Assembly (NCBI GenBank): GCA_029055345.1
Contig: JAIDDJ010000024.1
Span: 1 to 59,029, forward strand
Source: Muribaculaceae bacterium
GTDB lineage: Bacteria; Bacteroidota; Bacteroidia; Bacteroidales; Muribaculaceae
DNA length: 59,029 nucleotides
Direction of reading: 5' to 3'
Shown here: piece after piece, positions 37,255 through 45,779 of the stretch
Layout: every line of letters starts with the position of its first letter
How positions within the stretch are numbered: position 1 is the stretch's first letter
Made by a program: the position numbers and the translations under genes
The notes under the pieces: model-generated
Told to the model about the DNA's origin: nothing
Seen by the model: the letters and a program-made list of their open reading frames with translations, nothing else
The model's database searches: none

Positions 37255-38010
37255 TTAATTCAAGTAGGGATATTTCACGTCCCATAGAAACAGAGCATGT
37301 GCAGGCATAGAAGTGCCGGCGGCACATCGGTTTCTCTTCTTGATAATTTCCGCGAAATCATCTCTCGATAGTTTTCCGCGCCCGACCTCGACAAGTGTGC
37401 CTACTACAGCACGGACCATATTGCGCAGAAACCGGTCCGCTTCTATAGTAAATACAACGCCGGGAGTTCCGAAATCGTTTTCCCAATCATCCCATGAGGC
37501 GCGCACCACCTTGCATATGTTGGTCTTGGAATCACTGTGGAGTTTTGCAAAAGATGTAAAATCTGCGGTGTTAAGAAGCAACTCTGCCGCTTCATTCATG
37601 CTGTTGACATCAAGGCCGTTCGGGCAATACCATGCCATTTCACTAAGAAAGGGAGACTTCCCGAACATAACGAAATATTTGTAAACTCTTGCGACTGCGT
37701 CAAAGCGCGCATGAGCATCGTTATGAACATCAATAATATCTTCAATGGCTATGGCGGGTCCGACAAGAGTGTTGAGTGCGCGAATCAGCCTTGAACGGTC
37801 GGGAAGTTGCCCGGCAAAGTCGAAATGGGCATACATTTTCCGCGCATGAACTCCGGCATCAGTCCTGCCTGCGCCGGTGACTGATATTGGTTCACGAAGG
37901 ATGGTAGCCAGGGATTCCTCCAGCCGCTGCTGCACGCTGTCATCTCCCGGCTGCCGTTGCCATCCGTGGAACCCGCGCCCGTTATAACTCAGTTGAATGA
38001 ATCTTCGCAT
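37255..38010 (-). CDS. truA: tRNA pseudouridine synthase A
   Basis: 251 aa. Forms pseudouridine at positions 38-40 of tRNA anticodon stems. The catalytic Asp is in GRTDAGVHA (about residues 48-56), and NMVRAVVGTLVEVGRG is the conserved C-terminal segment. It overlaps the speA stop codon by one base, so both are in one operon. Confidence 0.95.
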   Translation of the reverse strand: MRRFIQLSYNGRGFHGWQRQPGDDSVQQRLEESLATILREPISVTGAGRTDAGVHARKMYAHFDFAGQLPDRSRLIRALNTLVGPAIAIEDIIDVHNDAHARFDAVARVYKYFVMFGKSPFLSEMAWYCPNGLDVNSMNEAAELLLNTADFTSFAKLHSDSKTNICKVVRASWDDWENDFGTPGVVFTIEADRFLRNMVRAVVGTLVEVGRGKLSRDDFAEIIKKRNRCAAGTSMPAHALFLWDVKYPYLN

Positions 38011-39908
38011 CAGTCGCGTTCAAGATACGTGCTTCCGTAAAGTCCGGAACGGTAATTATTCAGGAATTGGCGCCCCTCTTCGGGAGTGATTACTCCTTGT
38101 TTCATTGAAGAAGTCACCCAGGATTCAAGGTTACGAACCAGTTTCTTTGGATTGTATTCCACGTAATCGAGCACATCTGCTACAGCTTCCCCGTCAATTA
38201 TCTGGGCTATTTCATAACCATCCTTGGTCAATGCAATATGCACTGCGTTAGTATCTCCGAAAAGATTGTGCAGGTCTCCGAGAATCTCCTGGTAGGCACC
38301 TACAAGGAATACGCCGAGATAATATGGCTCGTTTGGCTTAAGGTCGTGGACCGGCAATGAATATGAACTCCCGCTCGGAGCTACGAAATGATTGATTTTC
38401 CCATCGGAGTCGCAGGTGACGTCCTGAATCGTGCATTGATGCGTGGGCTTTTCATCAAGACGCATTATCGGCATGATGGGGAACATCTGGTCAATAGCCC
38501 ATGAATCCGGAAGCGACTGGAAGATTGAGAAATTACAGAAATACTTTTCAGGCAACATTCTCGCTGCTTTTCTCAATTCTTCCGGTGGATGCTTCATGGA
38601 TCGGGTCAGGTCGCGGACATCCCGAGCCACGCTCCAGAACAATTTCTCTATCTGGGCGCGCGTCTTGAGGTCAAGAAGTCCGAGACTGAATCTCTCCAAA
38701 GCCTCCTCGCGAATCTGAAGGGCATCGTGCCAGTCTTCAAATACTCTTGCCGAATCGATTTTATCCCATATATTATAAAGCTCAGCCGCAAGTTCGTGAG
38801 GATTCTCATCAAGCTGATCATCATCCTTCCACAGAGGAAGCTGTGCGGTCTCAAGTACCTGAATGATGAGAACAGAATGGTGGGCCGTCAGTGACCTTCC
38901 GCTTTCCGTAATGATATTGGGGTGGGGCAGGCCGTTCTTCTGGCAAGCATCCACCAGTGCTGAAACAGAGTCATTGACATATTCCTGAATTGAATAATTC
39001 ATGGAATTTTCTCCACTTGAAGAGCGCGAACCGTCATAATCCACTCCGAGTCCTCCTCCTATATCCACGAATTCGAGATTGAAGCCCATACGCGAGAGCT
39101 GCACGTAGAACTGCATTGCTTCGCGAAGTGCATTCTTGATACGGCGTATCTTGGTTATCTGGCTGCCGATATGGAAATGAATCAGCTTCAGGCAATTCTC
39201 CATCTTATTCTTCTCAAGGTAGGAGAGGGCATCAAGCAACTCGCTCGAATTGAGCCCGAATTTGCTTACATCCCCGCCTGATTCCTCCCATTTGCCGGAA
39301 CCTGACGAGGTGAGCTTGATTCTTATACCGATATTGGGCTCAATATTCAGTCGTTTCGCAACTTTTGAAATAAGTTTCAGTTCGTTGATTTTCTCAACGA
39401 CGATGAAAATGCGTCGTCCCATCTTCTGGGCGAGCAATGCAAGCTCCACATAGTCCTCGTCCTTATATCCATTACATACGATTATTGAATTCGCGTGAGT
39501 ATTAACCGCCAATACCGCATGCAGCTCCGGCTTTGAACCGGCTTCGAGACCTACGTTATATTTATTCCCGTGACTTACAATCTCCTCTACCACAGGGCGC
39601 ATCTGATTCACCTTGATTGGATACACGATAAAATTCTGCGCCTCATATCCATATTCCTGCGCAGCTTTCTGGAAGCAATTTGATATCTTTCTGATTCTGT
39701 CGTCAAGAATATCCGGGAATCTCAGGAGCAGGGGAGCGCCTACATCGCGTATCTGCAGAGTATCCATCACCTCCTTTATATCCACAGGCTGACAACCCGG
39801 TCGCGGTGTCACCTGCATATGCCCTTTATCGTTAATAGAAAAGTATTTCAGTCCCCAGCCCGGAACATTATACAGTTCGGCCGAGTCTTCGATTCGCCAT
39901 TTTCTCAT
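38010..39908 (-). CDS. speA: biosynthetic arginine decarboxylase
   Basis: 632 aa PLP-dependent fold III decarboxylase that converts arginine to agmatine, the entry to polyamines. The PLP Lys is in IVYPIKVNQ (about residue 98), and FHIGSQI, DIGGGLGVDYDGS and ESGRSLTAHHSV follow in the expected order. The GVFLVGAYQEILGDLHNLFGDTNAVHI block near the C-terminus is highly conserved. It is 34 bp after ssb and within the same run as argR, which suggests arginine-linked regulation. Confidence 0.96.
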   Translation of the reverse strand: MRKWRIEDSAELYNVPGWGLKYFSINDKGHMQVTPRPGCQPVDIKEVMDTLQIRDVGAPLLLRFPDILDDRIRKISNCFQKAAQEYGYEAQNFIVYPIKVNQMRPVVEEIVSHGNKYNVGLEAGSKPELHAVLAVNTHANSIIVCNGYKDEDYVELALLAQKMGRRIFIVVEKINELKLISKVAKRLNIEPNIGIRIKLTSSGSGKWEESGGDVSKFGLNSSELLDALSYLEKNKMENCLKLIHFHIGSQITKIRRIKNALREAMQFYVQLSRMGFNLEFVDIGGGLGVDYDGSRSSSGENSMNYSIQEYVNDSVSALVDACQKNGLPHPNIITESGRSLTAHHSVLIIQVLETAQLPLWKDDDQLDENPHELAAELYNIWDKIDSARVFEDWHDALQIREEALERFSLGLLDLKTRAQIEKLFWSVARDVRDLTRSMKHPPEELRKAARMLPEKYFCNFSIFQSLPDSWAIDQMFPIMPIMRLDEKPTHQCTIQDVTCDSDGKINHFVAPSGSSYSLPVHDLKPNEPYYLGVFLVGAYQEILGDLHNLFGDTNAVHIALTKDGYEIAQIIDGEAVADVLDYVEYNPKKLVRNLESWVTSSMKQGVITPEEGRQFLNNYRSGLYGSTYLERD

Positions 39909-39942
39909 TCTTCTTCTTTATTAGATAATTTACAGGTCCGCA

Positions 39943-40269
39943 TCAGTCTTGTTTACGGCCAAGCAGTTCAAGCCGTTCCACTATGATTTCAGTGACTCGC
40001 CTTCTTATTTTAAGTTTATCTTCATACTCTCGGGATTTGATTTTTCCCTCGACATATAGTCGTGTTCCTTTACGGATATATTTCTCAGCTATTTCCGCAT
40101 TTTTACCCCCCATGATTAGACGATGCCATTCTGTCACTTCTGTAGATGAGGCGGAATAATAATCGTTGGTAGCCAGAGATACGAATGCCACGGCACGGTC
40201 TTTTTCCGGATACCTGATTTCAGGATCGCTTCCGACGTAACCAAGAAGGATAACTTTATTTACCGACAT
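39943..40269 (-). CDS. single-stranded DNA-binding protein, short form without acidic tip
   Basis: 108 aa: one complete OB-fold (VNKVILLGYVGSDPEIRY, WHRLIMGGKNAEIAEKYIRKGTRLYVEGKIKSREYED) and then an end at RLELLGRKQD. Canonical SSB has a Gly/Pro-rich tail and an acidic DDDLPF-type tip that recruits repair and replication partners; both are absent. A plausible role is as an accessory paralogue, with a full-length SSB elsewhere in the genome. It is 23 bp after the argC-like gene. Confidence 0.88.
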   Translation of the reverse strand: MSVNKVILLGYVGSDPEIRYPEKDRAVAFVSLATNDYYSASSTEVTEWHRLIMGGKNAEIAEKYIRKGTRLYVEGKIKSREYEDKLKIRRRVTEIIVERLELLGRKQD

Positions 40270-40292
40270 AACTCAATCTGTTTTTCAAGGCA

Positions 40293-41231
40293 TTAATTTT
40301 CGGATGGAGTTTTGGTAAAATCAATTGCTTTGAGTGCAAGCCCGGTCTTTTCATGAAGGCCGAACATAAGGTTCATTATATGCACCGCTTCTCCCGCACC
40401 TCCGCGAAGTCGGCAGTCGGCTACGACCCTCAAAAGGGCCTCGCCTTCTTTTCCCTGACCGACACTCACAACACATTTATCTGTTCCCGCAACCTCCGAT
40501 ACTTCAACTTCCGACAGTGTGGCAAACGAGAAATGATGGTCGTCATATACGTTGTATAGTCCTTCCATCTGTCCAAGAGTAAGTCCGCAGGAAAACCTTA
40601 TTTCCATCAATGAGCTTCTTCGGGCCGTTGAAGCTTCCGCGTCTATGCTTACTGAACCGGCAAAACTGCGTTGCATTTCTTTGAGCCGAAGAAGGATCTC
40701 TGCTTCAACAGCTTTCAGGTCAGTTTCATCCAGAATGGCCTTGGGAGCTGAAACGTTTATTCGTATGTCACCGTTGAGCAACAGATGATTAGCGAAAGGG
40801 AATAGAGCCACAAGGGCCATCGAGGCAAAAGGAGTAGGCACCATAGCGCCCGTCGCACCCCTTACAAGTAATTTCCGGTTATACTCCGGAAGCCCGTAAA
40901 CCACGCCGTGACTTTCAAGGTCAATACCTTTGGGTGCCTTGAGTAAAATCACTTTCAGGTCGGGCCTGACTATGCGCATCTGCGCGTATTCAGCCGAACC
41001 GAAACTCATCGGGTTGCATACGAACAGCACATTGATTCTCGAATAATCCACTGCGCCTGTAAATGACAGGCCAGTTTCCCCTATCAATCCGTGGTGATGG
41101 CGGCAGAGTGGAATGCCTTCCAACCCGTTGCCTTGCGCTGCAAGAATCTCCACTTCCGGATGCATCGCCAGAATACGGATAAGCTCTCCTCCGGCCGGAC
41201 TCTCTGCGCCTAAAATTCCTACCTTTATCAT
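40293..41231 (-). CDS. ArgC-family protein lacking the catalytic Cys (putative pseudoenzyme)
   Basis: 312 aa, homologous along its length to N-acetyl-gamma-glutamyl-phosphate reductase: N-terminal IKVGILGAESPAGGELIRIL (Rossmann), VYGLPEYNRK and C-terminal GGAGEAVHIMNLMFGLHEKTGL. The active site is not conserved. ArgC NPGCFAT aligns with VPTPFAS (residues 131-137), so the nucleophilic Cys is Pro134, with no Cys nearby. The conserved FTPHL block aligns with FSCGL, so that His is also missing. The reading frame is clean. Its start overlaps the argR stop (ATGA). It is either a regulator or scaffold derived from ArgC, or a relict. Confidence 0.82.
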   Translation of the reverse strand: MIKVGILGAESPAGGELIRILAMHPEVEILAAQGNGLEGIPLCRHHHGLIGETGLSFTGAVDYSRINVLFVCNPMSFGSAEYAQMRIVRPDLKVILLKAPKGIDLESHGVVYGLPEYNRKLLVRGATGAMVPTPFASMALVALFPFANHLLLNGDIRINVSAPKAILDETDLKAVEAEILLRLKEMQRSFAGSVSIDAEASTARRSSLMEIRFSCGLTLGQMEGLYNVYDDHHFSFATLSEVEVSEVAGTDKCVVSVGQGKEGEALLRVVADCRLRGGAGEAVHIMNLMFGLHEKTGLALKAIDFTKTPSEN

Positions 41232-41731
41232 TTATTCTTGTGTTGTCGGTCAAGTGGCAATATTTTTGAAAATATCTCCCTGCATCTTTCAAGCGAAAGA
41301 TTTTCTTCCAGAACGGCAAAAATTGTATCGCTACCCGGAATGGTGCCTAAAATTTCAGGAGTGTGGCTCATGTCAATATCATATGCCAGTCCTGATGCAT
41401 ATCCGTTTCGGGTCTTGATGACTGCGATATTCCCTGAAATCCGGATGGAAATGAAACCGCTCTGGAAATCTGGCATGGTCTTGCTCATCCCTTTCGATAG
41501 TAATTTGTCTTTCAAGGAATCACTGTCGGGAAGAATATAAATATAAGAGCCTACGTCTGTCGGAACTTTGGTGGTCTTAAGCATCTTGAGATCCCGCGAA
41601 AGGGTAGCCTGCGTCACGTTGAAGCCTTTTTCCGCAAGTAGCTTCGCAAGCTCTTCCTGACTTCCGATACATTTCGTGGTGATAAGGTCGACCATCGCCG
41701 AAATTCGCTCTTTCCTATTATTCGTTTTCAT
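41228..41731 (-). CDS. argR: arginine repressor
   Basis: 167 aa. The N-terminal winged helix has the recognition segment NVTQATLSRDLKMLKTTKV (about residues 40-58) and the C-terminal hexamerisation/arginine-binding domain contains GTIPGSDTIFAVLEE. The frame is open further upstream, but the ATG at 41731 (MKTNNRKERIS) gives the usual N-terminus and a 22-bp gap after the preceding gene. It probably controls arginine genes, possibly including its own operon (argC-like, speA). No clear ARG box is visible in its immediate upstream region. Confidence 0.93.
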   Translation of the reverse strand: MKTNNRKERISAMVDLITTKCIGSQEELAKLLAEKGFNVTQATLSRDLKMLKTTKVPTDVGSYIYILPDSDSLKDKLLSKGMSKTMPDFQSGFISIRISGNIAVIKTRNGYASGLAYDIDMSHTPEILGTIPGSDTIFAVLEENLSLERCREIFSKILPLDRQHKNK

Positions 41732-41753
41732 AAACTTATGAAGATTGTAAATG

Positions 41754-42368
41754 TCATTCTGGCTGACGCGAGTTATTATTCTTTTTATTGTCAATCAAGG
41801 CTTTCAACCGGGCAGCTTCTTCGTAATCCTCAGCCTCAGCGGCCTTTTGCATTTCAGCCTGAAGTTGAGTTAATGATTTGGTATCATCAGCTTTTCGCGG
41901 CTTCACCGACTTTACTTTCCCCGAATCCTTCTCTCTGAGAGTTGTCTTTCCGGGAGTCTCCGAGGCGTCAAAACCTGATTCCTCGAGAACCTGTTCGCTC
42001 GTAAAAATCGGAGCGTCAACTCTTATCGCAAGCGCTATGGCATCACTGCTACGCGAATCAATCACATGTGTGTTAAGGCCGTCGCTAATTGATAGGGAAG
42101 CACAGAACACTCCGTTGTCCTGTCGGTATATATTTACTTCCTGAAGGGAGAGTCCGAAAGATGACATGATATTCGCAAGCAGATCATGCGTAAGTGGCCG
42201 GGGTGTGATCACCTCCTGGAGCTTGCACTCAATAGCCTGAGCTTCCGGAAAGCCAATGATGATTGGTATCCGGCGGTTCCCTCCGGCTTCCTGCAAAACT
42301 ACTGCATAAACGCCTGATTCAATCTGGTTGTATGTGATTCCTATAAGTTCAAGTCTAATTTTTTTCAT
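41754..42368 (-). CDS. bifunctional nuclease family protein (DUF151) with UVR motif
   Basis: 204 aa from the ATG at 42368 (an ATG two codons earlier is possible). N-terminal DUF151 domain (about residues 1-130: IPIIIGFPEAQAIEC, SRSSDAIALAIRVDAPIF). A Lys/Ser-rich linker leads to a C-terminal helical pair resembling the UvrB/UvrC motif (LQAEMQKAAEAEDYEEAARLKALIDN). This combination is common in Bacteroidetes. Its start lies within the last codons of mnmA. Confidence 0.88.
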   Translation of the reverse strand: MKKIRLELIGITYNQIESGVYAVVLQEAGGNRRIPIIIGFPEAQAIECKLQEVITPRPLTHDLLANIMSSFGLSLQEVNIYRQDNGVFCASLSISDGLNTHVIDSRSSDAIALAIRVDAPIFTSEQVLEESGFDASETPGKTTLREKDSGKVKSVKPRKADDTKSLTQLQAEMQKAAEAEDYEEAARLKALIDNKKNNNSRQPE

Positions 42369-43509
42369 TGTCATTATTTTTCATTGACGTTTTCTTAACC
42401 GCCCCGTGAGGCACGCTGATCATTCCCGATCCGAGACACAACTGCCTGTCAGGTGTGTAGATTATGGCATACTGACCTGGAGCTATTCCCTGAACGTCAG
42501 AATATGATTCAAGTCGATAATCCGTTTCTCCGGTACGGTATAAACGCCCTGTGAGGAACTCCGGTGTATGACGGGTCTTGAATGAAACTTCCAGTCCATT
42601 TTCAAGGATATCCGGCTTATTTATAAGAATGGTATCATCCGGCTCCTCGAATGGATTGAATGTTATCCAATGCATCTCCGCGAGAGGAATGATACGTCCG
42701 TATTGCTTTTTTGTATCGTAACCATTCGATACGAAAATCACATTGTCGCGAACATTTTTTCTGACCACGTACCAGGGACCTCCACCAAGACCAAGCCCTT
42801 TTCTCTGCCCAATGGTGTGAAACCAAAAGCCCTTGTGCTCTCCGATTTTTTTACCGGTCTCAATTTCAATCACCGGACCCGGACGGACGCCAAGATGACG
42901 CTCTATGAAATCGTTATAATTTATTTTGCCAAGAAAGCATATTCCTTGAGAATCCTTTCGCGATGCGTTGGGTAGATTCGCTTCAAGAGCCATTTTCCTC
43001 ACTTCGCTCTTCGGAAACTCACCCAACGGGAACATTAGGTGACTTAGCTGCTCATAACTGATTTGAGCCAGAAAATCAGTCTGGTCCTTTACAGGGTCGG
43101 CTGCAGTGGCCAGAAAATAGCGTCCTTCGATTTCCTTGATGGAGGCGTAATGTCCGGTCGCAACCTTGTCATAATCTTTTCCCCACCGCTGTTCGAAGCA
43201 ACCGAACTTTATCAGTTTGTTGCACATCATATCTGGATGGGGTGTGAGCCCCTCCTTGACTGTCCGGAGTGTATATTGCATGACGCTATCCCAGTATTCC
43301 TCATGCAGAGATACGACTTTCAATGGCAAACCATATTTTCGCGCGATGAGGGTGCACATCTCTATATCCTCATCGGCCGAGCAGTCGCCTTCGCCGTCAT
43401 CGCGACCTATCCGTATATAGTAAAGGTCAAGCTGATGTCCGCGGCGGCTCAGTATATCAACAACCACCGCACTGTCAACTCCTCCGGAGACGAGAACCGC
43501 TATCCTCAT
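42355..43509 (-). CDS. mnmA: tRNA-specific 2-thiouridylase MnmA (second Bacteroidetes type)
   Basis: 384 aa. Adds sulfur at U34 of tRNAs for Lys, Glu and Gln. PP-loop LVSGGVDSAVVVDIL is at the N-terminus; catalytic Cys residues lie in DMMCNKLIKFG and QGICFLGKINY. The longer IRIGRDDGEGDCSADEDIEM insert after the PP-loop matches the second MnmA paralogue common in Bacteroidales, so another mnmA is likely elsewhere. It overlaps doxX by 4 bp and the next gene by about 14 bp. Confidence 0.92.
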   Translation of the reverse strand: MRIAVLVSGGVDSAVVVDILSRRGHQLDLYYIRIGRDDGEGDCSADEDIEMCTLIARKYGLPLKVVSLHEEYWDSVMQYTLRTVKEGLTPHPDMMCNKLIKFGCFEQRWGKDYDKVATGHYASIKEIEGRYFLATAADPVKDQTDFLAQISYEQLSHLMFPLGEFPKSEVRKMALEANLPNASRKDSQGICFLGKINYNDFIERHLGVRPGPVIEIETGKKIGEHKGFWFHTIGQRKGLGLGGGPWYVVRKNVRDNVIFVSNGYDTKKQYGRIIPLAEMHWITFNPFEEPDDTILINKPDILENGLEVSFKTRHTPEFLTGRLYRTGETDYRLESYSDVQGIAPGQYAIIYTPDRQLCLGSGMISVPHGAVKKTSMKNNDNEKN

Positions 43510-43997
43510 ACTTCCTCAAGTTCTGATTCACTTTCGTTATCACTATGGATGAAATGAAGCGAAAGGAAATAATCAACGGATATCTTGCCCGGACCCACAA
43601 GCAGAATGAAAAAGAATATCCCCATGAACATCACAGGAAGGTACGCCGGATTGCTCCAACTCATCATATAGGTTGCCTCATGAGCGCGATGGAGCAGATA
43701 ATATTCGCAAAATATCATCGCCACAAACGGAGGAAGCACCATAAGCCTGGTGCAAAATCCGGCCATGATGAATAATGAGCTTACCATTTCAATGATGATC
43801 ATAACAATAAGGCTCACCGAGGGTTCCATCCCCAATACGCTTGGAAAGACACTGCTGTAGCCATCGAATCCTATCCATTGCCGGAGTCCGAACTGCATAA
43901 GCATCACACCTACAAAAAGTCGCAGGAATAACCGTCCCATATTTGTATAGGAGTATCCGGTGGTCTTTATATAGGCCTGTTTGAAAATATTTTTCAT
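43506..43997 (-). CDS. DoxX-family membrane protein
   Basis: 163 aa with four predicted transmembrane helices (about residues 22-42, 60-78, 82-100, 116-136). DoxX proteins are linked to redox and sulfide/thiosulfate metabolism but this member is not characterised. The sequence MGRLFLRLFVGVMLMQFG...LVMMI..MAGFCTRLMVLPPFVAMIF fits the family. It is the first gene of the leftward run and overlaps mnmA. Confidence 0.85.
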   Translation of the reverse strand: MKNIFKQAYIKTTGYSYTNMGRLFLRLFVGVMLMQFGLRQWIGFDGYSSVFPSVLGMEPSVSLIVMIIIEMVSSLFIMAGFCTRLMVLPPFVAMIFCEYYLLHRAHEATYMMSWSNPAYLPVMFMGIFFFILLVGPGKISVDYFLSLHFIHSDNESESELEEV

Positions 43998-44099
43998 CTT
44001 ATGATTTGGTTGAATCGAAATATTAAATTTATGTTTCCGTTACCGGATTTTTGTTTCATTCCTCCCTTGAAAAAAGGTATATTGGAAAGAACGTTTTTG

Positions 44100-45014
44100 T
44101 CATCGGGCTGCGTTGACTGCGATATCGATAGCGGTGGTAACCGGAACATTCTTGGCGGCAACGCGTCCTTCCCTGTCGACAACATAGATTGACGGAGTGG
44201 ATCTCAGATCATATGTGTCGCTCACTTCATCGGTGGCCCCGACATGCCATGCTGGGGGATAATCCTTAAGTTTTGCCTCCCATCCATCTTCAGGGTCAAC
44301 GTAAATGAAAAGAATATTCACCTTTCCGCGTTCCACGAGTTGCATAAGGTTGACATTCATTTCCATTTTCAATTTCGCATGGCGGCAGTCATCGCAATCG
44401 GGATCTCCGAATTCAATCAGCGTAATTACGCCATTGGGGTGATAATGGGCAGTCGAGCCATCGCTCCTTTTATAATTGAATTCGGGAGGAACTGTGCCGC
44501 GTAAAGTCGAACCAACCTGATTGCGCAGAAGTTCATAACGCAGTTTACGCTCTTTCTTAATGCCCTTGCACTTGATGACATTATCAAGGAACTTCAGGAA
44601 AATCTCGTCATTCCAGGCACCAGCCCGTGGCCCGTATAATGCCTCTTCTGCCGCCTTTGCAAACTGGAGAGAGAGCACCGGATTCTTAGATATTCTCTCA
44701 ATAAGACGATCGACTGACGCATCTGTCTTTTCATTCCCGGCCCATCGCATGGGAATGGTGTAGACACTGAATGCGTCATTGAGAGCGTTCTGATCTACCG
44801 ATTCCTTTTGCTTGAAATCCATCTTATCCCAGAAATGCTCCATCAGGTAATCGGATTTTTCCTCCAGACCTTCAATTTCCTCCGGGGCAACCGGATAATC
44901 AAATAATGGCTCTATGACCAGTACATCCTTATTCTGAGAAAATGCCCAGCAAGCCATTAAGGTCCCCAATGCTAATCCCAATCCTCTTTTTGTAAATATA
45001 CGGTTGAATTTCAT
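44100..45014 (-). CDS. DUF5106/thioredoxin-like exported protein
   Basis: 304 aa. A signal peptide (to about LMACWAFSQ) precedes a helical DUF5106-type region (about residues 30-155) and a thioredoxin-fold C-terminus (about 170-304) with the active-site-like CDDC in FGDPDCDDCRHAKLKM and YDLRSTPSIYVVDREG including the cis-Pro. The two cysteines make a thiol-disulfide or thiol-sensing role in the periplasm plausible. It is separated from doxX by about 100 bp and is not clearly in that operon. Confidence 0.8.
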   Translation of the reverse strand: MKFNRIFTKRGLGLALGTLMACWAFSQNKDVLVIEPLFDYPVAPEEIEGLEEKSDYLMEHFWDKMDFKQKESVDQNALNDAFSVYTIPMRWAGNEKTDASVDRLIERISKNPVLSLQFAKAAEEALYGPRAGAWNDEIFLKFLDNVIKCKGIKKERKLRYELLRNQVGSTLRGTVPPEFNYKRSDGSTAHYHPNGVITLIEFGDPDCDDCRHAKLKMEMNVNLMQLVERGKVNILFIYVDPEDGWEAKLKDYPPAWHVGATDEVSDTYDLRSTPSIYVVDREGRVAAKNVPVTTAIDIAVNAAR

Positions 45015-45098
45015 TCTTCAATCTTCAATAAAGTATCTGACCAATGCCTTGTATAAATTATCAAGGATTATATTTAGTCTTGCATTATTAATTTATAA

Positions 45099-45776
45099 TT
45101 ATTCCGACACTACCAGTTCCCTTATAGCGTCGCGCCAGGCTTTGTATCCGGCTCCCGTGAGATGAAGGCCATCATTCGTATAGGCTTTCTTCAGATTTCC
45201 CTTCCCATCGGCAAGTGCCGGCCATAGATCTACATAAGTTGCTCCCGCTGATTCAGCTATTGCTTTTATTCTCTCATTAAATTGGCGAATTGTCTTTTCT
45301 TTTCCAATCAGTGACTTATATTTGGTGATACTGTTATTTATCGGCATAACTGACTGGATGAATAGCTCGGTGTCGGGCGACTGCTCCTTAATTTTGGCCA
45401 CCAGACTCCGATACCTCGCTGCAAGCTGATCGACCGATAGGCCGTGAGATACATCGTTGATACCTATGAGAAGGAAAATTTTCTTTGGGTGACCCGATGT
45501 GACCTGAGGCAGCCGTTTCTCCACTCCGGGAATCACATCCGAACGAATGCCCCTGTTCTTAATATTGTTCATTCCGAAGAGTTCATTGAACTCTCCTCCA
45601 TCTGTAATGGAATTTCCGAGAAACACAATATCGTCATTTTCGATAGGGAGCAATTCAAACAGAGACGTCTTCTGATCCCAATAGACATCCGCTGTGGCAG
45701 TGGCAGTGAGAAAGACGCCCGAGATCATCATTGACAATCCGGCTGCAAAAGTCCTTAATCTGCTGTATCGTATCAT
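45099..45776 (-). CDS. exported SGNH/GDSL-type hydrolase
   Basis: 225 aa. Signal peptide (to about ATATADVY, residue 30), then the SGNH blocks: FLGNSITDG (Ser nucleophile, about residues 52-60), GIRSD, GINDVSHG and the C-terminal DGLHLTGAGY with the catalytic Asp and His. Likely a carbohydrate esterase or lipase acting outside the cytosol. Three bases separate its start from the upstream kinase gene, so both are co-transcribed. Confidence 0.85.
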   Translation of the reverse strand: MIRYSRLRTFAAGLSMMISGVFLTATATADVYWDQKTSLFELLPIENDDIVFLGNSITDGGEFNELFGMNNIKNRGIRSDVIPGVEKRLPQVTSGHPKKIFLLIGINDVSHGLSVDQLAARYRSLVAKIKEQSPDTELFIQSVMPINNSITKYKSLIGKEKTIRQFNERIKAIAESAGATYVDLWPALADGKGNLKKAYTNDGLHLTGAGYKAWRDAIRELVVSE

Positions 45777-45779
45777 TAT

